Notes under the pieces: generated by a model
Seen by the model: only the letters and a program-made list of their open reading frames with translations
What the model was told of the DNA's origin: nothing
Databases searched by the model: none
Made by a program: the position numbers and the translations under genes
Part shown: in pieces, positions 22,041-33,309 of the stretch
Layout: every line of letters begins with the position of its first letter
Position numbering within the stretch: position 1 is the first letter of the stretch
Assembly: GCA_013350335.1 (NCBI GenBank)
Contig: CM023539.1
Location: 22,437,043 to 22,501,042 of the forward strand
Direction of reading: 5' to 3'
Length of the DNA: 64,000 nt
Origin: Chimonanthus salicifolius
Lineage: Eukaryota; Streptophyta; Magnoliopsida; Laurales; Calycanthaceae

Positions 22041-23685
22041 TGTTAGTACCCCGACTTGGCCGAGTCCATATTTGTCAATTTCATGACTCGGGAAAAAGCA
22101 CTTGCTAAGAAGCTTGAAGGCTCAAGATGATCAAGAGTGAGATCATGCTCCACCAAGTTCAAGCTCATCGAAATGCAATCACAAAAACAGGTAATTGGCC
22201 ATAGATAACCTTAGGTGGTACCCACACCTAAGAGAGGACTATTCCTAGGTTTACTTGCATATGTTGGTAATGGACATAATAAAACCTAGAGAGGTTGCTG
22301 GACAGTGAACTTGGAAATATGAATTATGTTCACTGACAGCTCGACCAGTAGTTCTCACCTACCCCTCAGTGGAGACAGGATCGACCTATCGTGGTCAAGG
22401 ACTGGTCGGCCAGATTGAAAGAAGTTCTAGATCAAAGAACTGTCATTCTGGGTATGCCTCTGACCGAGAGTCTTGTATGCACCGACCCTCAGTGACGAAC
22501 TTAAACGACCCCTCATGGTCGACTACTCGTCGGTAAAAGACTTATGAGCTCTGGACTGTGAACTCAAATGGGCTCTTGAATAAACAAACATATTGGTACA
22601 TCAAGACCGATCGAGAGTAACAGGACCGACCCATCGGTAAAGGGCGACAGGTTGTTCTGGGTAACAGGTTTCTAAACTATAAACTACTGTCAGCATATAT
22701 TTGCCCCAGACCTAGCCTCTTTTATGGACCCACCTATCGGTGTCATAATTGTCAACCCATCGGCGACACCGACATGTCGACCGGGATGTAATTATGCCGT
22801 TGGGAGTGCATTTAATGAATAAATATGAGCACCGACCCATCGGTGCCACCGACCTGTCGGTCCTCGACAGTCAGAAAGACCGTTAAGACTCCTCTATAAA
22901 TATCAGTGTTGGGTGATAGTTTTACCATCTTCCTTGACCTGAAAAGAGTTAATACAAAGAAACGATCAACACTCTTGTGGAAAAGAGAGGAGGAAAGAAA
23001 AACCTTTATCAACGAATCTATTGATTGAGTTTTTCAGTGAGGAAAAGAGGCAGAAACGAACTAACCTAGGAAAGCATTGGTCGGCCAAGTTTCCTTGTCA
23101 CCCTGAGGTTGTGAATGCTATACGACGGCTACAAGGAGGAGCTTCGGCACTCATTGGGTGGAATCTTCAAGAAGCACACATCAGCGAGAAAGAGCTTCAA
23201 GGCAAGTGATTCTTGGTTTTATTTTATTTTAAAACCTTTGATCTAAAAGTGGATTAAGGGGGATTTGCTCCGGAACCACTATAAAAAACTCTGGAGGGTC
23301 GTTTCTGGCACAGTGGTGGGTGGAATCCTCAGCCGATTGAGTGTGGTGGAATTCTTACTCTAATTGTGAGGATGTAAGTCCTCACATGGTGAATTTGGGG
23401 ATAGCTCAAGGTTGAGCGAGTCCTACCAGTGGATGTAGGTTGGTGAACCGAACAATTTTATATCTTGTATCCTTTTTTTGTGGTGTTAGAGCTATTTTCT
23501 TGTATTGATTGTTTAATCAAATTTGCTAACACACACTCACTTGATTGGTATATCCATTGCACTTAATTAATCAATCAAGAAAATTTTAAAAAGGACCAAC
23601 GATATTAGATTGACCTATTCACCTCCTCCCCCCCTCCCTCTCTCTAGGGTCAATCGTGTTGTTCTAGCTCCCAAGGGAACTTTCA
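22041..23685 (+). repeat. TG-1 3' LTR (1645 bp)
   Basis: Starts TGTTAGTACCCC and ends GAACTTTCA. It holds the palindrome array (about 22330-22862, including ACCGACCCATCGGT 22831-22844 and ACCGACCTGTCGGT 22848-22861) and TATAAATA at 22895-22902. Near 23624-23640 the pyrimidine run has expanded compared with the 5' copy. Confidence 0.92.
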
Positions 23686-23690
23686 TATGC

Positions 23691-24299
23691 ATTCAAGCAA
23701 TTCAAAAAATAATTCACAAGGAATCCTTAAATCATTAAATAAACATGAAGTGAATTGTTCTCCTTACATGTATAAACAAAATATATGAGTGTATTGTTTC
23801 CCTCGTCTAAGATTTGTGAGTGCAACAAACGCCCAAAAATCCAAGCTTTCACAATCACCCTTAAACTCCAAATTTGCTGCAATTAAATTTAAGGTTTCGA
23901 ACAATTAAAAATTGTTTTATTTAGACCTTTGGAATCATATGAGTCCATCAATTAAGATCGATAGGGTTCTGTCCCAACAACAACTGTAACACCCCGTTCC
24001 TCCAGCACAATATTGTCGGCTTTGGGCCCACACTCGGGCCTGCACGACTTTGTTTCTGACGAGAAAACCCAAGGAATGCTCCCAAAAGACCTTTTGCTTA
24101 AAAGAGAAAGCCAAGACTTTATATACCAAAGAGATTTCAAGGCTATTGGTGATATGGGACTATGGAGAACTCGCCCAGTGCTCCTCCATGGGAGTCGAGC
24201 CCTAGTAGTCTATAAACGCAGTATGGAACTCATTTAGACGTCTAGAGGTGATAGGTTTCATGAATTGGACGAAGGCGCAAAAGCGTTAATCGTCAATTC
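23691..24299. repeat. segment H, copy 1, right part
   Basis: Continues segment H after TG-1 and parallels 36438-37045. From 23985 it reads TGTAACACCCCG, an LTR-like start that copy 2 also has (36727). It ends at 24299 where sequence of the reversed TG-2 LTR begins, with the shared bases TCAAAGG at the join. Confidence 0.65.
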
Positions 24300-25214
24300 A
24301 AAGGTTTGATTGGATTTCAAATGATTCACCAATGTGAAGTGCTTAGAGAGAGGTTGGGATTCTCTAGTGTTGCCTTAAGATTTTCCAAGTAAAAGCTCTT
24401 TTCAAACTCTCAAAATCCAAAGTATTTATAGACAAATAAAAAATTTTCCAAACTATAAGTTGGCGATGGGTCTCACCCTTCAATGGATCGTGGCATTTCA
24501 AAAAGCCTTCCCAACCATAAGATGGTTGCACATCTAATGCACCTCAACGGATATAAAATGGTCACCCATGATGTATCGCAGAACCCATTGGCGATGGGTC
24601 GCCATTGGCGAGTGTATCGCCTAGAGACCAACTTAAAAATACAGAGTCTTCTCAACCAGAACTCTGGAAAACCCAGGCGATGGATCGTGACTTACAATGG
24701 GTCGCAAGGTACCATGGCTATGGGTCACCAACCACGATAAGCTCGTCCTAAGAGCAGACCAGTTTGACAAAATTTTCCAACCAGAACCTTGGTTTCATCA
24801 GGCGATGCATCGTGAACCACGATAGGTCTTCCCTGTCTCTGGCGATGGGTCGCCACTCACGATGTGTCGTTCTGACATAAATCCAGTTTTTCCAAGTTTA
24901 AGTCCATAGGTTCTGTAGCTTGGTCTTGGTCCACTAGGCTTGATTATATTTTACCAATTTGATCTCTAAGCCTAGTCAAGGTCTTCCTATGTGTGTTGGG
25001 TCCACCCTAGAGTCTTCTATGGCCATTTTACCTTTGTGATTTCCATACACATGGTGATGCTTGAATATTTGAACTTGATCTTCCAATCTTGAACACTTGA
25101 TTTAGTCTTCACCATACATGAGTCTTGATTCATTCTCTTCAATCTTCCAAGGCAATGCTCTTCTAGGTCATGGAATTGACAATAAGGTAACTCGGTCAAG
25201 CCGTAGCACTAACA
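24300..25214 (-). repeat. TG-2 3' LTR, truncated
   Basis: On the minus strand it starts TGTTAGTGC at 25214. The palindromes GGCGATGGGTCGCC (24590-24603, 24841-24854) precede the TATA box (TATAAATA, plus-strand 24423-24430). It breaks off near 24300. It is the uninterrupted reference for both insertions in the 5' LTR: GACCA 24626-24630 and GTTTA 24896-24900 are the empty sites. Confidence 0.88.
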
Positions 25215-25226
25215 ATCTCCCCTTTT
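25215..25226 (-). other. TG-2 polypurine tract
   Basis: AAAAGGGGAGAT on the minus strand, adjoining the 3' LTR. Confidence 0.8.
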
Positions 25227-28200
25227 GTCAATTTCATGACAAAACCTAGAAGCTAATGAATACAAACTCGATGACATAACCCAACCCTTTACATCTTATT
25301 TGAATACAATTATTACAACAATTATAACTACAAATTCAAATGACAAATCCTAGGACTCTATGCTTCATATGCTTTCTCCATCTTGCTCCCCCTCAAGGTG
25401 TGTTTGCAACACAGATTTACCTGTATACAAAATATGGCACTAGGTGGAAGCATAGAGATCTCCCCCTCAAACATTAGTTCGTTAAACACAATTTTTCTCC
25501 CTCTTAATTCATGGACTAACTCCCCAAAAGTTCTCCAAATATTCTCTCTCGCTTTCTCTAAGCTTCTCTTGTTTTTTTTTGTCATAAATTGACAAATGGT
25601 TCTAAGCACAGATATACAAATTTCAGTGAGCTTATACAAGTCCCATCAGTTGGACTGGATATAGAGTAGCCAGGGGCATATGCATTTTCAAAAATATTCC
25701 ATTTTTGAAACCAATACATGCATCTGAGGAGGGACTAAATTCCTTGTAAGTAAGGAACTGGAGCCAACTGCCTTTTTTTTAAAAAAATATGCCAATTTCA
25801 AATCAGCTCACGCAGGCTCTGGAAAGGGTATCACTCATACAAGAATTTTACTATGAGAAGAGTTTATGAGTGGGCAATTTCAGATATTCAACAAGAAGAT
25901 CTGGAAACATTATAAACTATATAATTCATACACCAATAGATCACATAGTTCATGAATGCACAAGAGATCTAGCCAATCCAAGTGAATGCCAATATGAAAC
26001 CAATTATGCATGGTATTCAAAAATGGGTTTAAAGCAAATATAACTATTAAGAGTTCTGGTTGATCTCCACAAAGCAAAGATGATGCAAAAATATTCACCA
26101 ATAAGCATAAATGCATTAAACAATGACAACCAATACAACAGATTCATTCATACAATCATGTTCCAATAAAGAGATTATGAATGAACCAACATTCTATCCT
26201 TGGAAATCCATTATGCACTGGAAAATGGAAGCCTTATTTTCTCCTTTAAACTTTCCAAGGCTTGCTTTCCCATCATCACCATTTTTTAGAGCACAAGCAC
26301 CAAGTCCTTTTAACAATTGGACCATTGAACCAGTTGGCTTTCACTATGCCAATATCTCTGAGTTTTGGCTTAAAGATTTACCTTTGAGAGTTCTTTGAAA
26401 GTCATGCCTTTAAGGTGCATTTTCCATTCAAGTTGCATTCAAACCTTGATATTTTACCAATATACATTTGAAGGTTTAATGTAGAATGCAAAACCGTCTT
26501 GGAGAAAAATAATTTTCCGAATCTGAACATTTTTCCAACCATATTTCCAATGTTTAAGAGATTTTCCAAGATAGTGCTTTACATTGGAAACAACACAACT
26601 GCATCCCTATAAGATTTACCATTTGAAGGATGAGGGAGTGTGTGCTTGTGATGCATGCAAGTTCATAAGACAACAAGTTCTACACTTCAACCTTTGAATG
26701 CAAGATATGGTAAAATCAGTCATATAATGATTCCATATAATGCACATATTCATTTCTAATCAAGATACCACCATATAAGGTCTTAGAAATGAATGTCTCA
26801 TGCCAATAAATGTCGAAACATTCACACACCAATTTCTGCCATTCGAAGATTTAAACGAATTCACTAACACTTGCACAAATCCTTGGATTCTGGATCAATG
26901 TACCTTTATGAGTCCAACTAAAATTTTGATCCAGACTACTCCAATAATCGTGGGCATTTTTCAGTTTACCATTTCAAAGTCCATTGCCCTTGTGTGTGAA
27001 GGCATCCACAAGCATTCTCAGGTTTTAGCAAAACTTGGTGCTAATGAACTAAAAACATTCCTCATGATATAAATACCAATGATGAGTATAGGAATGAGAG
27101 CAAAAGCACACAAATCATAAATTCTTTCCATAAGATATGTTCCAACTAGATGCATGGAAATGAAGTATGAGAGAAATATGGCATTAAAAAATGTACAACA
27201 ATGATAAGAGCTTCTGAGATGCCATAATGAACACACACTTTGCAAAGACAAGTTCAGATGCACCAACATATCACACGAGATATACCTATATTAGATCAAG
27301 GAATGGTGCAAGAGAAATGATCTATATAAAACATACAAGTGTTTTTCTTTCACAAGTTCAGTTCCCATGCTTTTCAATATATGATGAACGCCATTACCAT
27401 TCAGAAAGCAAAGCATGGACCAAAGTTCATTCCACATGAGATTCACAAATTTTAAAAGAACATGGAATGAAACAATACTATGTATGTGCACAAAGCCATC
27501 TCCCAAACAAGATACTACCAAATAAAAACAGACATGAAAACTCATAATGCATGCATATACATTTGCAATACATGAGGAAATACACAATATTCATTCAGTC
27601 CAAAAAGATATACAATCTAATTGACAAATGGAATGAGAAGGATTAAAAATGCATCAAGTGAAAATCCTCATGAAGGCAACCATTCCACATAAACATACAA
27701 CAAGTTTAAGATCATGGAATGAAGTAAAATTTTCAAAAGAGGGGGTTTTAACTTTAAAACTTGCCTTAAGATGGCGATTCCTCGTCTTTTGCAATGGCTC
27801 ACCACGATCCATCATTGATGGCGATGTATCGCCAGAGACAAAACAAATTTTCCTTTGAAAATCTTTCTCCTTTTGAAGTCTCCCTCTTGGTTTTGCATAG
27901 CATATGAATAATACACTTATACAAATATGAAATGATTATGCCATACAAACATCTTGCATAGGTTCAAACCACAAAGTATATACTGATGAAGTACATGGAA
28001 TGATTCACAAGATACAAGCTAAGATTCCAAACATGATTCAAATGTGTTAACAACAATGGAAAACTTAACACATCTGAGCTAACATTGTAGGACTTGGAAT
28101 CTAAGACAAAACTGTATGACTCTTCAAGCATGACATACACTATAGCCAAGAAAAGTACAATCAAGGCTTCTTGAGTCAAATGTTCCATGCCACAACTCAA

Positions 28201-28546
28201 GAACTGTTTGAACTCACTTGAATGAAGATGGAGTTCAACTACATTGGTCTATAGATACTCCAATCAGGTTCAAGCTAATAGCAATGCAGGGCATGAGTAA
28301 GGTCCTAAGCCTTAGGGGTCTATTTGAAATTTTGATCCGGACCTTATTCCTCAAATCTTAGAAAGTTGGCCATTTTAATTTTTTCAATTTGAACATTTGA
28401 CCAAGTTCGATGGATTGAGATAAGAACCTCATTGGGATATTCCAATTCATAGAATCTAGAGGTCTGACTTATCCCTATTAGATTTTCCATTGTAGGGATG
28501 ATGCATGTGGTGATGTGCTTTGTGTCTCTTAGGAAAATTCACACAT
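25227..28546 (-). other. TG-2 non-coding interior
   Basis: 3.3 kb without protease, integrase or RT motifs on either strand. Near 27770-27840 there is a stray GATGGCGATGTATCGCC-type palindrome like those of the LTR. Frames such as 25358-25639 on the minus strand have no recognisable motif. Confidence 0.6.
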
Positions 28547-28936
28547 TCAAATTGATTTACTTTTCTTCTTTGCAAGGTGCGAATTTCCATTGAACTCATT
28601 CTTTCTCTTCTTTGCATTTTGAGAAGCATTCTTAGCAATCGTATTTTCAAATTGCATCCTCATTAACTTGCATTCATGTTTGAAATGTCCAGTTTTATTA
28701 CAGTAGAAACAAGTCAATTGTCTTTTCTCCTTTTGAGTCTTGGATGTCAAAATGGGCATCTTAACATTTTCCCTCTTGTCATCAAGAGAATTGGACTTCA
28801 AAGAAGCATGTACAATCAGATCTTTAACACATCTTTGGTTCATGGGTTCCTTAACAAACCCCATACCAGACTTTTCACTATGAGTTTTACCCAAATTCTG
28901 TTCACCTTGGGTAGCCTTTAACTTGTGGTTTTCCAA
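28547..28936 (-). pseudogene. TG-2 gag C-terminal part with CCHC
   Basis: 129 codons without a stop. It contains the knuckle CFYCNKTGHFKHEC (about 28661-28702; C-x2-C-x4-H-x4-C intact), corresponding to the second, damaged knuckle of TG-1. It is flanked by Lys/Asn-rich sequence. The lower-coordinate end reads AKKKSKSI then stop. It is separated from the N-terminal gag part by a stretch with shifts. Confidence 0.75.
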
Positions 28937-29103
28937 ATACGAGATTTGTTTCAGATTCTTTTCTTCAAGACAGCTTCTTGTTTCATGTGCTTCTTAATAT
29001 CATTTTCATATATTTTTATTGTTTCTTGAGCTCTTTTTCATATTCTCTCAACTTCATGATTTTATCATTAAAAGTTTTCAAATTGGTTGAGAGAGATTCT
29101 TTC

Positions 29104-29630
29104 TCAGATTTTTTCAGTTTCAAGCAAACAAGAGAATTTGGCATTTTCAGATTTTATTTTATGAAGCTTTTTAGCCAAACTTAAGATTTCAAGGTACAAT
29201 GAATTGTAGGATTCTTGAAGATCATCATCCTCTTCATTATCCTCATCATTCTCAAATTCACTAGAGGCTTCTTCTTGATTGGGTACAATGGAGGTAATAA
29301 AACATTTTAGATTTTCACCTCTTTCTTGATTCTCCATATTCGAAATACTTTCAGATTGATATTTCCTTTTATTTTTCATTGGAGTCACAAGAATCACAAT
29401 CCACTGGACTATAGGAGGTAGAACCATCCACAACATCTGAAATTTTTCCAATAGATTTAGTCCACCCTATTTTTACTGATTTCCAAACCTCTCCGTCAAA
29501 AGATTTTTCCATTTTTGTTTTCCATGAAACAATTTTTGAGTATGCAAAGAATGGAGATCTGGAGATGATTTTTTTTGGCACCCATAGACATTGTTCTAGC
29601 TCTTGGATCAACTCGGATGATTAGATCCTT
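29104..29630 (-). pseudogene. TG-2 gag N-terminal part, internally deleted
   Basis: Minus strand. SRSPFFAYSKIVSWKTKM matches the SKPPYFDGTNYASWKAKM start of TG-1 gag. Then, without the central gag block and the first zinc knuckle, the frame moves to SIVPNQEEASSEFEN and DDLQESYNSLYLEI (29104-29451). The latter equals SIVCDQEYPII and ENLQASYSALFFES of TG-1. So roughly 250 codons are missing between the two parts. Confidence 0.75.
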
Positions 29631-29644
29631 ATGAAGTGCAATGA

Positions 29645-29657
29645 GGCTCTGATACCA
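29645..29657 (-). other. TG-2 primer binding site
   Basis: Minus-strand TGGTATCAGAGCC, two bases inside the LTR end. Confidence 0.9.
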
Positions 29658-30663
29658 ATTGAAAGTTCCTAGTGCCAAAACAAGATTGGTCCTAGAGAGG
29701 AGAGGGGGGGGGGGGGTGAATAGGATAATGCCCGGTTTTTCTGGCCTTTACAATTTCTTGATTAATCAAAATGAATGCAACAGAATAACAAGATTAATCA
29801 AGTGTTGTGTGATAGAAGAGTGTACAAGATAAATAAGCAATCACAACAACAAGCCAAACACCAGATATATAGTGGTTCGGAGTAAATCCCTTCTACATCC
29901 ACTGATGGACTCATCTAATCTTGGGTTATCCCAAATTCACTAGGTATGGGAATTACGTCCATACACATAGAGTATGAATTATGCCTACACAATAGAGTGG
30001 GAATTTCACCCACACAATCCCACCTAGATTTGAAAGGTTCAACCACCTTGGTCTAATCCATATCCCTTTATTTTTATTTTTTATAGTGGTTCAAGCTCCT
30101 TGTTTTAATCCACTTCACAAAGATGATATGAAAATTAAACGCAAGAAGAAGCACTTGCCATTTTAACTCACTTGATGTATATGTTGTGCTTCTTGAAGAC
30201 CTCTTCTAAGTGAATCCTTTATTGATGAAGTTCACCAATGTATGCACTATCACAGCTAGGAAGAGGTTCTAAGATATGAGATTTTCCTATGGAATCCTAG
30301 ATTTGGTTTTCTCTTTCTCTTTATCTCAATCAAAGGTTTGATTGGATTTCAAATGATTCACCAATGTGAAGTGCTTAGAGAGAGGTTGGCATTCTCTGGT
30401 GTTGCCTCAAGATTTTCCAATTAAATGCTCTCTTCAAACTCTCCAAAATTCGGAGTATTTATAGACAAACTAGAATTTTTCCAAACTATAAGTTGGCGAT
30501 GGGTCACACCCTTCAATGGATCGTGTCATTTCAAAAAAGCTTCCCAACCATAAGACGGTTGCACATTTAATGCACCTCAACGGATATAAAACGGTCACCC
30601 ATGATGGATCGCAGAACCCATGGGCGATGGGTCACCATTGGTGAGTGTGTCGGCCAGAGACCA

Positions 30664-32040
30664 TGTAATACCTCGACCCAAATTAAAACTAAATTGTGTG
30701 ATTTTTATTAATAAATTATGTTTTGAATCGTTAATCATGAAGATTACGGTTTAAGCTTTTAGAAAAGTCAAGAATCGGCCCAATTGGAGTTCTATAGCTC
30801 AATGGGATTAGGAAGGCAAAATGACAATTTCTCATTAATATTATTTATTAGCAATATTAAATTATGTTTGTGTGAATATATTTTAATAAATTTCAAGTTC
30901 ACACACTTTTAACTATTTTAAATTATGAATAGATAATTTAATTTGTATTTTTGAGTTTCTGAAATGTTAATCTTTATAACCCGATTAGGTCCCTATTTAC
31001 AAAATAATTATTAAAGTCAGAAAATTACATAAAAATAACCAGTGTTTAATTTGTGTTCTGACCAATTAGTTTATTTTACATATTTACAAAGTAAGATTTA
31101 AAAATACTTAAACAAATACTATATTTTTTGGCAAAAATCTAACTACATGTCATTTTCGCTTAGATTGACCGATTTCAAAAGTGTATTTTACTCTAGATTT
31201 CTACCGTGTTTATATTTTTAAAACCCGACACTTTCGATCAATTGGATCAAGTTAATTGAACCCCTTTTATATCTAATAAATGAAGATAAGATTTTGGAAA
31301 TGAAAATATATTAAAAAAATCATTTAAAATAAATCATTCGTTGCTTGTAACGAAGCTACTGCGTGCTCATGAATAACCTTCAAGTGATTCAAGCAACCCA
31401 CGCAGCAGCTACATGTCCATTGATGGCTCCCTTCCAATCTCTATTTAAAGCATACCTTTGGCAATTAGTTCCTCCTCCTCCAATCTGAAGTTTAAATCCC
31501 CTTTTGCAATTGCCCACTACCTTTCTTTCTTTCAGTTTCTTCTTCTCCATTCCATTATTCAGTTCTCTTCAGTGGGCCTGTAGCTCACAGTCCTCACATT
31601 TCAGGATTAGTACCTGAGGAGGAAGAACCTCCAATGCAGACTTAGGGTGTGAAAGTGGATGACGTTGACTGTATTTCCTACAGATGGAAATTTCACTTAG
31701 TTTATCCATGTCTTTATGACAACGTTTTGTTTAAGTACCACATGTGGTACTCTTATTCTAAGCATGTATTAGATCGTTGTGCTACTGTTAGCAACTCTAA
31801 TATGAATAATGATGTTTTGATCATGCTATGAAAATATTTATTTGTATGATATGTATTGTATATGGGTAGATATATGGTGCATGTTTGAGTCCACATGTGA
31901 AGAACATGTGTGACATTTTATTTATTGGGCTTAATTGTTACTCTGCTGATCCAGCCCAATTAGGATGTTAGTTGATTGGAGATAAAAAAAAAAAAAAAAT
32001 CAGTAACGTTCCTTGCCCACAGTTGGGACGGGTCGTTATA
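30664..32040 (+). mobile_element. solo LTR (Ty3/gypsy-like), 1377 bp
   Basis: Starts TGTAATACCTCGACCC and ends GGGACGGGTCGTTATA (the usual TTACA end with one change), with a perfect TSD GACCA (30659-30663, 32041-32045). No coding region. The CG-rich palindromic ends and 5 bp TSD are those of large Ty3/gypsy LTRs; no matching internal domain is present, hence a solo LTR. Confidence 0.85.
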
Positions 32041-32311
32041 GACCAACTTAAAAATACAGTCTTCTTAACCAAAACTCTAAATAACCCAAGCGAGGGATCG
32101 TGACCTGCGACAAGTCGCACGGTACCATGGCAATGGGTCGCCAACCACAATAGGCTCGTCTTGAGAGCATACCAATTTGACAGAATTTTCCAACCAGAAC
32201 CTTGGTTTCTTCAGGCGATGCATCGTGCCACGATGGGTCTTCACTGTCTCTGGCGATGGGTCACCACTCACAATGCATCGTCCTGACAGAAATCCAGTTT
32301 TTCCAAGTTTA

Positions 32312-32905
32312 TGTACCGACCCACTCCCGCTAGCACAATATTGTCCGCTTTGAGCCCGCACGACTTTGCTTTGAGCAGGGGTATAAATCATGGCCGATAC
32401 TGTGCGTATCAGCCAAAGATAAAATAATTCGGCCGATTTCTTTCTTTTTTTTAAAAAAAAAAAAAGAATATCAGTTGTGGGCCCAGCCAATATCTCGGCC
32501 GATATTTTCCCATATCAAACGAATATCAGCCTAGATATCGGACTATATTTATATTTTAAAAAAAAATAGCTTTTTTTATTTTTTTTAAATGGTTTTTTTT
32601 TAAAAAAAGGTCATCAAGATTTTTAACAAAAAAATTGAGGAGAGAGAAAAAATCTCGGCAAGGCCAATTTTTCGAACCCTAGTTCTAGGGACCATACTAA
32701 AGAGGAGCCCTCAAGAGGCCTTGTGCTTTATGGAAGTAACATCCCATCTTATATAACATCGCCCCATGTCTTCACTGGGCAATGTGAGACTTCTCCACAC
32801 GCCAAGCGCCCAGCCTGGCTCTTTTCTCTCTCCTTGACACCCCTCTAGTCCAAGGCTGGGGCCCTCTCTGGGTAAAGACCTCCTCAATAGGGCAGGGGTA
32901 TTACA
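32312..32905. mobile_element. short solo-LTR-like element, 594 bp
   Basis: Starts TGTACCGACCC and ends AGGGGTATTACA, with perfect TSD GTTTA (32307-32311, 32906-32910). Its left part resembles the LTR-like start at 23985 and 36727 (GCACAATATTGTC). It appears to contain a further insert at about 32380-32690: AT-rich, with GGCCGATA and TATCGGCC phrases and weakly inverted ends. The edges of that insert are uncertain. Confidence 0.75.
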
Positions 32906-33222
32906 GTTTAAGTCCATAAGTTCTGTAGCTTGGTCTTGGTCCAAGAGGCTTGACTATATTTTACCAATTTGGTCTCTAAGCCTTGTCAAGGTCTTCCTAG
33001 GTGTGTTTGGTCCACCCTAAAGTCTTTAATGTCCATTTTACCTTTCTCATTACCATACACATGGTAATGGTTGAATATTTGAACTTGATCTTCCAATCTT
33101 GAACACTTGATTTAGTCTTCACCATACATGAGTCTTGACTCATTGTCTCCAATCTTCCAAGGCAATGCTCTTCTAAGTCACGGAATTGACAACAAGGTGA
33201 CTCGGTCAAGTCGGGGAACTAA

Positions 33223-33309
33223 TTGGTCACCATCACCACCCATGGACTTGACCCCAATGATCATAATTGACTATCAAACCCCATTGGTAATCAACTATAG
33301 GTTGACTAT
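33223..33309. repeat. segment H, copy 2, left part
   Basis: Matches 15258-15345. Relative to copy 1 about 44 bp are missing at the join with TG-2. Ends in the TSD ACTAT of the following solo LTR. Confidence 0.75.

Larger units (their letters stand above)
15938..23685 (+). mobile_element. TG-1: complete gag-only LTR retrotransposon
   Basis: 7748 bp. LTRs are 15938-17599 and 22041-23685. The TSD is TATGT/TATGC (15933-15937, 23686-23690; one C to T change). The related empty site TATGC is at 36433-36437 in the second H copy. It has a tRNA-Met PBS, a gag with two CCHC-like motifs, a second small ORF and a polypurine tract. The 2.7 kb beyond gag contains no protease, integrase, RT or RNase H motif in any frame. 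It therefore matches the TR-GAG class of non-autonomous elements. LTRs are roughly 90% identical by eye over the first 330 bp, so the insertion is much older than the Copia. Confidence 0.9.
24300..33222 (-). mobile_element. TG-2: gag-only LTR retrotransposon, reverse orientation
   Basis: Same family as TG-1, on the minus strand. The 5' LTR is 29660-33222 (interrupted by two solo LTRs), PBS 29645-29657, interior 25215-29659, and 3' LTR 24300-25214 truncated at its distal end. Net 5' LTR length without the insertions is about 1.6 kb. Gag is partly deleted and no pol motif is present. Its palindromes are of the GGCGATGGGTCGCC kind, so it is a separate subfamily. No TSD is visible because the 3' LTR end is lost. 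Confidence 0.85.
29660..33222 (-). repeat. TG-2 5' LTR with two nested insertions
   Basis: LTR sequence is 29660-30663, 32046-32311 and 32911-33222; the rest is inserted solo LTRs. TATAAATA is at plus-strand 30456-30463. A run of 14 or so G (29704-29718) lies near the U5 end. The right edge joins segment H copy 2 with GGGGAACTAA, lacking the final CA of a complete end. Confidence 0.85.
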
